Assembly (NCBI RefSeq): GCF_003666015.1 | Contig: NZ_QPLT01000014.1 | Span: 1 to 64,000 of the forward strand | From: Halorubrum sp. Atlit-26R | GTDB lineage: Archaea; Halobacteriota; Halobacteria; Halobacteriales; Haloferacaceae | Reading direction: 5' to 3' | Length of the DNA: 64,000 nucleotides | Shown here: in pieces, positions 42,514 to 50,764 of the stretch | How the letters are laid out: each line of letters starts with the position of its first letter | How positions within the stretch are numbered: the stretch's first letter is position 1 | Notes under the pieces: generated by a model | Told to the model about the DNA's origin: nothing | Seen by the model: the letters and a program-made list of their open reading frames with translations, nothing else | Databases searched by the model: none | Position numbers and translations under genes: made by a program

Positions 42514-43288
42514 GTGCCGGACACCTCGCTACCGGGGCCGCTCGCTTCGCCTCCGGCCGGCGGCTCGTTGGGTTCGCGCGGACACTCCCTTCCGGACCGC
42601 CTCGACCGCCGGGGCTTGCGATACCGCTGCCGTCCGTCCGAATGACTCTGGTGACTCATGATAGTCTCCTCCGTGAAGTGAGCGCGGGTAGCGCGGCGGC
42701 CGACATCGTTATTAACACCGTGCCGGCGTCGGTCACCCGAGTAATCGAACGCTTCGGCGGCCCGGCTCCGCGCGACCGACGGCGGTTCCCGGCAGGCGTT
42801 CGCGACGCGATCCGGCGCGCTAACGACCGTCGACAGCGAGCGGCGGCCATCCTCGTCGACGCCGACAGACGGTGGCGGTTAAATATATGATAACTTATTA
42901 TTCATAAGAAGTATTTATACTTTTATATATTTCGACCCGGATGGACAGCTATCACGAAAGCCGGTGAAACCTCGGAATACCCATCAGCGAACCGGTGTAC
43001 GTGTCGAACGGTAAAGTAGTCCGGACCGTCAGATGGCTCCTGATCTACCGGCGGTGACCGTCGGATTCGGGCGCTTTAGGCCTGAGTAGTAGCTTTTATC
43101 CGGGCGTCGGGCAGCGACGCGGAGTCTGTGCCGATCGAGTTCGTCTCAGTTATACTGAATGCTATCACGTAATATACTTCCGGCTCGCGGTGGCCCCGAT
43201 CGTCCGGCACCGCCATGGGCCGTCGCTGCTCACCGAGTACTCGCGTCGGTAGTCGTCGCCTATGCGACCGCGTGAGGTGAGATCGGGG
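42514..43288. other. Long gene-poor region
   Basis: A weak frame at 42642-42890 (82 residues, basic, no family) is the only candidate, and I do not accept it. Bases 42885-42950 are AT-rich. TTTATCC at about 43095, facing the plus strand, has no gene nearby. No tRNA or other RNA is recognised. Confidence 0.45.
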
Positions 43289-43573
43289 TCAATCGGCTTC
43301 CGAGACGACGAGCTCGCCGTCACTCCAGACGGTGACGAGGTAGTCGCCGAACGGGAAGGCGAAGGAGGCACCGGAGTGGGCGCTCCGGAGAGCGCGGTCG
43401 AGTGCGTCCGGATCGACGACGTCGTTGACGCGCGGTTCGAGGTCGACGGGATCGACGCCGGCGACCGCTGCGACGGACTCCGCGATTGCGATTCCGACCT
43501 CCGTACCTTCGTCCCACTCGAAGACTGTAGATTCGTCGTCTCGCCCGCGTTCGGGGGGACTGTCTACTGACAT
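43289..43573 (-). CDS. HalOD1 output-domain protein
   Basis: This 94-residue protein (MSVDSPPERGRDDESTVFEW) continues with 'IAIAESVAAVAGVDPVDLEP' and the last two strands 'FAFPFGDYLVTVWSDGELVV', a complete HalOD1 domain. An in-frame start three codons earlier (43582) is possible. It is separate from other regulators here, with a long gene-poor region downstream. Confidence 0.75.
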   Translation of the reverse strand: MSVDSPPERGRDDESTVFEWDEGTEVGIAIAESVAAVAGVDPVDLEPRVNDVVDPDALDRALRSAHSGASFAFPFGDYLVTVWSDGELVVSEAD

Positions 43574-43868
43574 GAAATACACGCCCTCATAACCAACGTC
43601 GATATTCAGGGCTTGCTGTCATATGAAACCCGGTGATTTGTCGTTTCGGTATTCGCGACATGTATTAATTCATTGATTTTTCTCGACGCACACGGCACCG
43701 GAAAAGCGCGGCGTCGTCGAGACCCTTCGACCGCGTTGGCCCTCCCTAACAAAGCCCCCGCCACAGTTACGTGGGCGTTATGTTTCAGACAGCTCCCGGC
43801 GGCGGGGCCATCCCCGTCTCGGCGACGCGTCACCCTCCGACCGCGCGGAGCCGCTCGGAGCCGTCGCG

Positions 43869-45062
43869 ATGACCGACGCGTTCGAGCTCCGCAACGGCCG
43901 TGTCGTTACCCCGACGGGCGTGATAGCGGACGGCCACGTCGTCATCGCCGACGACCGGATCGTTCGGGTCGGCGAGGCGCCTCCCGACCCGGTCCCCCGG
44001 ACGACGGTCGTCGACGTGGGCGGGCGGGTCGTCCTGCCGGGGCTGGTGGACCTCCACGGCGACGACGTCGAGCGACACCGCGCTCCCCGTACGGGCGCCC
44101 GGGTCGACGCCGGGTCCGCCGTGCTGTCCGCCGACCGGACGAACGTCGTGGCGGGGGTGACGACGAAGTTCCACGCGATCGCGTTCGAAGCCGACGGCGA
44201 GGACGCCAGGTCCGTCGGCGAGGCCGAAACGCTGGTCCGCGCGGTCGACGCCGCGGGCGACACGCTCGCCGACAACCGCGTCCACGTCCGGGCGGACCTG
44301 TCGCGCGAGAGCGTCGACGCGGTCGAACGCGTCGTCGCCGAGGGCGACGTCTCCGTCGACCTGCTGTCGGTGATGCGCCACGTGCCCGGCGAGGGTCAGT
44401 TCGACGAGGCTGCGTTCGAGCGGCACTACGCGGAAGACAGGAACGTGCCGCCGGACGCGGTTGAACGCCTCTCGGAGACGCGGGCTGCGCCGTCGCCCTC
44501 GGACCGTGACGACCTCGTCGCGCGCGTCGCCGACCTCGCGGCCGACGCCGACGTGCCCCTCGCCTCGCACGACGACGAGACCGCGGCGGCCGTCGAGCGG
44601 ATGGCCGACCGCGGGGCGTCGATAAGCGAGTACCCGCTCACCGTCGAGGCGGCCGAACGCGCGGTCAGTCTGGGGATGACGACGGCGATGGGCGCGCCGA
44701 ACCTCGTGCGCGGCGAGAGCCTGTGGGGGAACCTCTCGGCCCGGTCGGCCGTCCGGGCGGGCGCCGTGGACGCGCTCTGTTCCGACTACCACCCGCCGTC
44801 GCTCCTGGCCGCGCCGTTCGTCGAGACGGGCGAGTCGCTGTCGACCCGGGTGAACCGGGTGACGCGGAACCCGGCCGAGGCGGTCGGGCTCCACGACCGT
44901 GGACGCCTCGAAGTGGGCGCCCGGGCAGACGTGATCGTCGTCGAGCCGTCACCGACGCCGTCCGTCGAGCGCGTCTTCGTCGCCGGGTCGGAGGTCCTCA
45001 GGTCGGGACCGAGGCGCGAGCGGTCCGCCAGGCGCGTTCCGTTCCGCGGGTCGGGCTCCTGA
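43869..45062 (+). CDS. phnM: PhnM: alpha-D-ribose 1-methylphosphonate 5-triphosphate diphosphatase
   Basis: This 397-residue amidohydrolase-fold protein has the N-terminal beta sandwich, metal site 'VLPGLVDLHGDDVERHRAPR' and 'VMRHVPGEGQFDEAAF', 'PLASHDDETAAAVERM' and 'GAVDALCSDYHPPSLLAAPF'. The HGD-x-x-E-R-H variant is typical of PhnM. PhnM removes pyrophosphate from the ribose-triphosphate methylphosphonate intermediate of the C-P lyase pathway. No phnGHIJKL genes are in the window, so it is an orphan; substrates may be altered. Confidence 0.85.
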   Translation: MTDAFELRNGRVVTPTGVIADGHVVIADDRIVRVGEAPPDPVPRTTVVDVGGRVVLPGLVDLHGDDVERHRAPRTGARVDAGSAVLSADRTNVVAGVTTKFHAIAFEADGEDARSVGEAETLVRAVDAAGDTLADNRVHVRADLSRESVDAVERVVAEGDVSVDLLSVMRHVPGEGQFDEAAFERHYAEDRNVPPDAVERLSETRAAPSPSDRDDLVARVADLAADADVPLASHDDETAAAVERMADRGASISEYPLTVEAAERAVSLGMTTAMGAPNLVRGESLWGNLSARSAVRAGAVDALCSDYHPPSLLAAPFVETGESLSTRVNRVTRNPAEAVGLHDRGRLEVGARADVIVVEPSPTPSVERVFVAGSEVLRSGPRRERSARRVPFRGSGS

Positions 45063-45207
45063 GACGAGGGCTCCCGCTCGGCCGGTGGCGGCGCGGTGCC
45101 GGGCGGCGTCGATCGGTTCGCGGGACCACAAAGTGAGAGGTATGTTCTCACGATACACAGTAACAACGTATACCTAACAATAGGCGGAATGGACGGATGC
45201 GTCGGAC

Positions 45208-45423
45208 ATGGTGAACGCCGGAGACGCCACGACAGATCTGAACCGACGATGCGCTCGGTGTGGCGCGGCAGTGAGCAGCCGCTTCATCCGCGTATTCGGC
45301 GTGGATAACACCGTTCACGGCTGTCTAGAGTGTACGCAGCGGGCCGACCTCACGCTCGGGAGAGCCGCGGAGCCGAGCACCCGAGAGGCGGGGATCAGCT
45401 GGCCCGTCGGGGAGCCGCGGTGA
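45208..45423 (+). CDS. DUF7563-type small zinc-ribbon protein
   Basis: This 71-residue protein has 'RRCARCGAAVSSRFIRVFGV', then GCLECTQRADL, so two CxxC pairs form a zinc ribbon as in DUF7563. The opening VNAGDATTDLN is soluble. The stop is 31 bases from the end of glmS on the opposite strand. Confidence 0.75.
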   Translation: MVNAGDATTDLNRRCARCGAAVSSRFIRVFGVDNTVHGCLECTQRADLTLGRAAEPSTREAGISWPVGEPR

Positions 45424-45454
45424 CGGAAAAGCGGTCGGCCGTTTCGCCCGTCTC

Positions 45455-47323
45455 CTACTCCACGGTCACGCTTTTGGCGAGGTTCCGAGGCTTGTCTATC
45501 GCGCGGTCCCGGATCGCCGCGGCGTGATACGCGAGCAGTTGGAGGTGGACGTTGGCTAACACCCCGACCAGCTCCGGGTCGGCGTCCGGGACTTCCAGGT
45601 ACTCGTCGACGGCGTCGCGGGCCGCCGTCGAGGACGCGGGACCGACACCGAGGACCGGTGCGCCCCGGCTCTGGGCCTCGCGGACGTTATGAAGCGTCAC
45701 GTCGTCGTTCCGCCCCGTGAACACCGCGACGACGACCGTCGCGGGGGTGACAAGCGCGAGCGGTCCGTGCTTGAGTTCGCCGGCGGCGAACCCCTCCGCG
45801 TGTTCGTACGTGATCTCCTTGAACTTCAGCGCGCCCTCGAGCGCCACCGGGTATCCCGTCCCCCGTCCGATGAAGAAGTAGGCCTCGGCGTCCGCGTACG
45901 CCTCGGCGAGCCGCGCCGCGCCGCCGTCCTCGACGACGGTCTCGACGAGGTCCGGAAGCGACGCGAGGCTCGCCGACCACCCGGCCGCCTCGCTCACCGC
46001 CGCGCCGCCCGGGGTCGTCGCGCCGACGCCCGCGCCGTCGTCGGCGAGCCGCTCCGCCAGCATCGCGAGCGTGGCGACCTGCGAGGAGAACGTCTTGGTC
46101 GCGGCGACGCCGATCTCCGGCCCGGCCCGGATGAACACGGCGTCGTCGGCCATCCGCGCGGCCGTCGACCCGACGACGTTCGTGACCGCCAGCGTCCGGG
46201 CCGGCGAGGCGTCGGCCGCGCGCAGCGACGCGAGCGTGTCCGCCGTCTCCCCGCTCTGCGTCACCGCGACGACAAGCGTCTCGTCGCCGACCGGCATCGG
46301 GTCGTGAGCGAACTCGTTCGCCGGCATCGCCGTCGCGGGAATCCCGAGCCGCTTGAGCAGCACGCAGCCGTACATCGCGGCGTGGTACGACGTGCCGCAG
46401 GCGACGAACACGACGTTCGCGATCCCCGATAGCTCGCCCGGCGGCAACGCGTCCAACACCGGCGTGCCGCCGCCGCCCTCGCCGCCGTCGGCGCGGCCCT
46501 CGACGTCGAGGCGGCCGTCGACCGTCTGCCGGAGACAGACCGGCTGCTCGTCGATCTCTTTGCGCATGAAGTGGTTGTACACGCCCTTCTGGGCGTCTCC
46601 CGCCGTCCACTCCACCGTCTCCGGAGCGCGCTCGACGGTCTCGCCGTCCGGGTCGCTGATGCGGTACCCCGCCCCGTCCAGCACGACGACCTCGTCGTCT
46701 TCGACGTACACGACGCGGTCGGTGAACTCCAAGAAGGCGGGCACGTCGCTCGCGAGGTAGTTCGCCGCCGAGCCGAGCCCGAGCACCAGCGGCGACCCGC
46801 TCCGGGTCGCGTACACCGCGTCTTCGTCCGCCACCACCATCGCGAGGGCGTAGCTGCCCTCGATGCGGTCGACCGCGCGCCGGAAGGCCGTCTCGGGGTC
46901 CGCTCCCGCCGCTAGCTCCCGGGAGACGAGGTGGGGGACGACCTCGGTGTCCGTCTCGCTGGTGAACGTGTGCCCGTCCGCGCGGAGCTCGCGGCGGAGG
47001 GACTCGTGGTTTTTGATGATCCCGTTGTGGACCACGGCGACCCTCCCTTCGTCGTCCGTGTGCGGGTGCGCGTTCGCGTCCGACGGAGCGCCGTGCGTGC
47101 TCCACCGGGTGTGCCCGATGCCGACCGTCCCGTCCGGCGTCCGGTCGCCGATCGCGTCGACGAGGGCGTCGGTCTCGCCCTCGCGCTTGTACACGTCGAT
47201 GCCGTCCTCCGTCCGGAGCGCGACGCCCGCCGAGTCGTACCCGCGGTATTCGAGGTTGCGGAGGCCGCCGAGGATCTCGCCGAGCGCGTCGCCGTCGCCG
47301 ACCCGCGCGATGATGCCGCACAT
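45455..47323 (-). CDS. glmS: Glutamine--fructose-6-phosphate aminotransferase (isomerizing)
   Basis: This 622-residue enzyme makes glucosamine-6-phosphate from fructose-6-phosphate and glutamine, the entry to UDP-GlcNAc and amino-sugar glycans. It begins CGIIARVGDGDALGEILGGL (after Met) with the glutaminase Cys at 2, then RWSTHGAPSDANAHPH. Two SIS domains follow ('VVFVACGTSYHAAMYGCVLL', 'AVTQSGETADTLASLRAADA', 'KTFSSQVATLAMLAERLADD'), and the end is RNLAKSVTVE, the canonical GlmS C-terminus. A TATA-like CTATAACAAAGC lies at 47461-47472 (minus strand), about 140 bases upstream. Confidence 0.95.
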   Translation of the reverse strand: MCGIIARVGDGDALGEILGGLRNLEYRGYDSAGVALRTEDGIDVYKREGETDALVDAIGDRTPDGTVGIGHTRWSTHGAPSDANAHPHTDDEGRVAVVHNGIIKNHESLRRELRADGHTFTSETDTEVVPHLVSRELAAGADPETAFRRAVDRIEGSYALAMVVADEDAVYATRSGSPLVLGLGSAANYLASDVPAFLEFTDRVVYVEDDEVVVLDGAGYRISDPDGETVERAPETVEWTAGDAQKGVYNHFMRKEIDEQPVCLRQTVDGRLDVEGRADGGEGGGGTPVLDALPPGELSGIANVVFVACGTSYHAAMYGCVLLKRLGIPATAMPANEFAHDPMPVGDETLVVAVTQSGETADTLASLRAADASPARTLAVTNVVGSTAARMADDAVFIRAGPEIGVAATKTFSSQVATLAMLAERLADDGAGVGATTPGGAAVSEAAGWSASLASLPDLVETVVEDGGAARLAEAYADAEAYFFIGRGTGYPVALEGALKFKEITYEHAEGFAAGELKHGPLALVTPATVVVAVFTGRNDDVTLHNVREAQSRGAPVLGVGPASSTAARDAVDEYLEVPDADPELVGVLANVHLQLLAYHAAAIRDRAIDKPRNLAKSVTVE

Positions 47324-47569
47324 CTCAGGCCTCCGTGGAACGGGCGCCGTGCGGTCGATTCGATGCCGTGTCGTCGGATCCGTGTCGTCCGTTCATTGGG
47401 TATCACCATCGGTTCCGAACCGGGACGGAACGTCAGATACCCATCCACCCCTGCCCGAGGCTTTGTTATAGAGCGTAAACCGAGCGAGCCCGAGGCCGGA
47501 CACGCCGGTCCAGTCGCCGAATAACGGCGACGGATCGGGAACCGAGCCGGGGAGCGACGGAGGGTCCGC

Positions 47570-48157
47570 TCAGTCGGTTCCCTCGACGATACTGTGGTAG
47601 CCGTAAAAGCCCGCGATCAGCAGTAACGATCCGGCGAACACGGGCGCCGCCAGATCCGTCGTAAACGTCCACGAGAGGATGAACGCGACGAAGCTCCCCC
47701 CGACGAGCGCGGAGTAGTACCGCGACCACCGGCGTTTCGACTCCTCGTCCGCGTCCGACTCCAAGTACGAGAGGTACGCGTCGGCCATCGGTCCGCGGGT
47801 CACCGTTCCCCGGTCCTTGTCGAACTCGACCGCGTCCGCGTCGTCCATCCTGGGGAGATGGCACTGATACAGTCCGACGTACACGCGCTTCCGCTCTTGC
47901 GCGTCGAGCGCGCTCGGCGACTTGTCGTTCTCGATGCCGCCGATGCGCTCCGCGAGGTCACTCAGCGTCGTCTCACCGTCCTCGGCCTCGATGGCCTCTA
48001 TCACCAGCCGCCGTCGCCGGTTTCGCAGGATGTCGAAGATGACGTCCAGCGAGAGCTCTTGCGCCCGTTCGTCGCCGTTCGATTCTCCCTCGTCGTCCGA
48101 TTTCCCGTCTGAGTCCGTCGGATTCGCGTGGTCTGTCGTTGGTTTTGTAGTACTCAT
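47570..48157 (-). CDS. DUF7344 regulator with two C-terminal membrane helices
   Basis: This 195-residue protein has an N-terminal low-complexity acidic part to about residue 35, then 'LSLDVIFDILRNRRRRLVIE' and the DUF7344 hallmark 'KRVYVGLYQCHLPRMDDADA'. Two hydrophobic helices lie near the end ('ALVGGSFVAFILSWTFTTDL', 'APVFAGSLLLIAGFYGYHSI'). It may be a membrane-tied transcription regulator, known in haloarchaea near surface-glycan and archaellin genes. Start at ATG 48157 chosen over a longer Cys-containing extension. Confidence 0.72.
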   Translation of the reverse strand: MSTTKPTTDHANPTDSDGKSDDEGESNGDERAQELSLDVIFDILRNRRRRLVIEAIEAEDGETTLSDLAERIGGIENDKSPSALDAQERKRVYVGLYQCHLPRMDDADAVEFDKDRGTVTRGPMADAYLSYLESDADEESKRRWSRYYSALVGGSFVAFILSWTFTTDLAAPVFAGSLLLIAGFYGYHSIVEGTD

Positions 48158-48714
48158 ATGTCCGAACTGATTCGTCGGCGCCCGTTTGTTCGCACACGGC
48201 ACCCGTCCGCTCGCCGCAGAACGACGCGCGTCGTTCGCTCGGGGCCGTCAACCCGTTCCGCGGTTTCGGGCCGTTCGCCGGACCGTCCGAGACCGGCTGG
48301 GCGCCCACGCCTCGAATCCGCTCCCGAACGCGCCCCGGAACGACCGGTCGACTCGTCGAATCGCCATCTGTTTCGAGTCATCCAATTTAACCTATATATT
48401 TAAAACCTACCGACGGTTGATACAGGATACACCGCGGTAAGCGTCTTATACCACGTTTTAGAAAAGATACACATATTTGAATATACAGAACTGACGCACG
48501 CCGGCGGCCGGCCGACGGCAAAGCTGTTCATCGACCTCGTTCGTTCCGATCACGCGGTCGGAATCCCGATATCACCGGTTTCGAGGCGTTCTGTAGACTC
48601 CCGACGACGAGTGTCGCCGCTTCGATAGCTCGTCGGAGCCGGCCGTTCCGTCCACTTATATAGTTTAAATTACACTACTCGCGGATGTCGGGACGGTCTC
48701 GACCGACGCCGCTC
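48158..48714. other. AT-rich intergenic region
   Basis: Bases 48380-48490 are AT-rich (for example ATTTAACCTATATATTTAAA near 48384). No gene is seen. This is a likely boundary of the surface-glycan region; promoters may lie here. Confidence 0.45.
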
Positions 48715-49647
48715 TCACCGCCTGTCCGGGGCGTCCGCGACGGACCGGTACACGTCGACTATCCCGTCGAGCTGCCGCTCGATGCTGAGGGGGGCGACCG
48801 CCGCGTGGCCGTCCGGTCGGGAGCCGGACGCGAGTATCGCCGCCAGCCGCCGCGCGAGGTCGTCGTCGTCGTCACCGACCGCCGTGTGGGCGACGCCGTC
48901 GAGCCGCTCCGCCACGTCGCCCACGTCGGTCGCGACCACCGGGCAGTCGCACGCGAGCGCCTCCTTCACCGCGTTCGGTGAGCCCTCCCGCCGCGAGGTC
49001 AGGATCAGCGCGTCGGCCGCGTTGTAGAACACCGGCATGCGGGCGTGCGGAACGCCGCTGATCGTGTGAAGCTCCACCGGACGCTCGGCCGCGGCGTCGG
49101 CCGCGTCGACGATCCGCCGCGCCCGGGGGAAGTCCTTCACCGCTCGGTCGCGCGGGTACGGGAAGAGCACGTGGTGGCGGTCCGGGTCCCACCCGACCGC
49201 CGAGCGGGCGAACTCGCGCGGGAGCGACCGGAACAGGTCCGTGTCGACCCCGTGCGGAATCACGTGGCAGTCGAGGTCGACGAGCGAGGCCATCTCCTCG
49301 GACATCACCACGACGGCGTCGGCAAACCGGGCCGCATTCCGGCTCACGGCGCCGTAGCGGCCCATGAGATCGCTCCCCCACAGCGACACCACCGTCGGCG
49401 CGAACGGCTGTGCGACCGCCGGCGGCGCCGTGAGGCCGTAGTTCGCGTGCACCACGTCGTACCCTCGGCGCGCCGCGGCGAGGACCCGCGCGTAGTACCG
49501 GGCGTAGGTCGCAACCGACCGCGACTCCCCGTCGTCGGGCTGTGAGACCACCATCGCGTCGACCGCGTGCCCACGGTCCCTGAGGCCCGCGACATGCTGC
49601 CGGTAGAACCGCGAGCGACCGTTCGTGGCGAGGGTGAGCACGCGCAC
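48715..49647 (-). CDS. GT4-type glycosyltransferase
   Basis: This 310-residue protein starts MRVLTLATNGRSRFYRQHVA and carries 'YDVVHANYGLTAPPAVAQPF', 'ADAVVVMSEEMASLVDLDCH', 'VIPHGVDTDLFRS' and the E-x7-E donor motif in 'RREGSPNAVKEALACDCPVV'. It is a clear paralogue of the GT4 at 22985 (same blocks in the same order). Both should transfer a sugar to a surface or extracellular glycan; sugar and acceptor are unknown. Confidence 0.85.
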   Translation of the reverse strand: MRVLTLATNGRSRFYRQHVAGLRDRGHAVDAMVVSQPDDGESRSVATYARYYARVLAAARRGYDVVHANYGLTAPPAVAQPFAPTVVSLWGSDLMGRYGAVSRNAARFADAVVVMSEEMASLVDLDCHVIPHGVDTDLFRSLPREFARSAVGWDPDRHHVLFPYPRDRAVKDFPRARRIVDAADAAAERPVELHTISGVPHARMPVFYNAADALILTSRREGSPNAVKEALACDCPVVATDVGDVAERLDGVAHTAVGDDDDDLARRLAAILASGSRPDGHAAVAPLSIERQLDGIVDVYRSVADAPDRR

Positions 49648-49689
49648 CGTCTCACCTCTCCCCGGCCGCCGCGGCGGTTGGCGTTCGGG

Positions 49690-50487
49690 TCACGCGACGA
49701 GGTAGTAGGGGTCGTTCAGGACGTTCGGCTCGACGAACGACCGGAGGTCGTCCATCGTGAACGCCATCACGTCGAGCCCGTTGAGCCGGTACCAGTCGAG
49801 AACTCCCGCCCGAACCATCTGGTCGCGGAGCTTCGTCCGGTTCCAGAAGTAGAGGTAGAGGTTCTTGTCGTAGTTCGTCTGCGTCACTTGCTCGACCGTG
49901 CCGTCCTCTTGGACGAGTTCGCCCTCGAACTCGACGGTCTCGACATACGGCACGTCGAGCGCCTGTTCGAGGTAGTGGAGCTGCGTCGAGACCAGCCAGT
50001 GCGTCCCGACGTTCAGACAGAGCACGTCGTCGGCTTCGAGCTGGGCGTAACAGCCGTCCGGTCCGAACGTGTCCCGGAAGTCACAGCCGTCGAACCGGTA
50101 CTCGCCGGCACAGAGGATCGAGTGGAGCGGGTCCGGCGTCCGGTACTCCGCGTCGTTCTCGTAGAACAGCCGCGAGAAGGCGTTGAGCTCCGGCGGGTCC
50201 TCCGCCACGTCGAACCGACCGGTATCGCGGAACGACTTGGTGAACCCCGGCACGAGGAGCGAGGGGAACCGCTCGCGGAGCCGCTCGACGACGAACTCGT
50301 AGGGGTTCGTCTCGAACGCGGCCTTGACGTCGCTGAGCCCGACGTGGAGGAACGCGGCGTCGGCGTCGTAGTCGTCGAGGATTTCGTCGAACAGCTCCGG
50401 GCTGACCGGGCCGACGTCGCTCGAACGGTGTAAGAGCGGATAGTGCCTCAGGCTGCTCCAGAGCGTGCGCGGCAGGTGCGTGACCAC
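49690..50487 (-). CDS. AAC(3)-family acetyltransferase-fold protein
   Basis: This 265-residue protein has 'DDYDADAAFLHVGLSDVKAA', 'RTPDPLHSILCAGEYRFDG' and 'FRDTFGPDGCYAQLEADDVL', then LCLNVGTHWLVSTQLHYLEQ, the blocks of the aminoglycoside 3-N-acetyltransferase fold (PF02522). In glycan clusters such proteins may acetylate amino sugars; resistance is unlikely here. It lies 42 bases upstream of the GT4 on the same strand, so both are likely one operon. Confidence 0.72.
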   Translation of the reverse strand: MVTHLPRTLWSSLRHYPLLHRSSDVGPVSPELFDEILDDYDADAAFLHVGLSDVKAAFETNPYEFVVERLRERFPSLLVPGFTKSFRDTGRFDVAEDPPELNAFSRLFYENDAEYRTPDPLHSILCAGEYRFDGCDFRDTFGPDGCYAQLEADDVLCLNVGTHWLVSTQLHYLEQALDVPYVETVEFEGELVQEDGTVEQVTQTNYDKNLYLYFWNRTKLRDQMVRAGVLDWYRLNGLDVMAFTMDDLRSFVEPNVLNDPYYLVA

Positions 50488-50764
50488 CGGCGGTCACCCC
50501 CGAAGCCCCGGCCGCCTCGCGTTCGGGCCGGCGCCGCGCGGTCGTCTCGCCGCAGATCGATTGTCGCCTCGCGCCGCACCGCGGGATCCGTGAGACATTC
50601 GTGTGCGGTCTCCCGCGGTTTCGCGGTTTGTAATGCCGGGGCTACTCCGGGCGGCGACCGCCGTTCCCGAACCAACGAGCGGGCCACCGGATCGCAATGA
50701 ACGAGGGCGCCGGGTCGGTCCCGCCGCCCGGTCACGGATCGTGTCGCCGTGGTTGTGGTGTTGA

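Noticed and set aside
42642-42890. 82-residue frame in the gene-poor region
   Set aside because: Basic, not acidic, no family and no promoter; likely chance.
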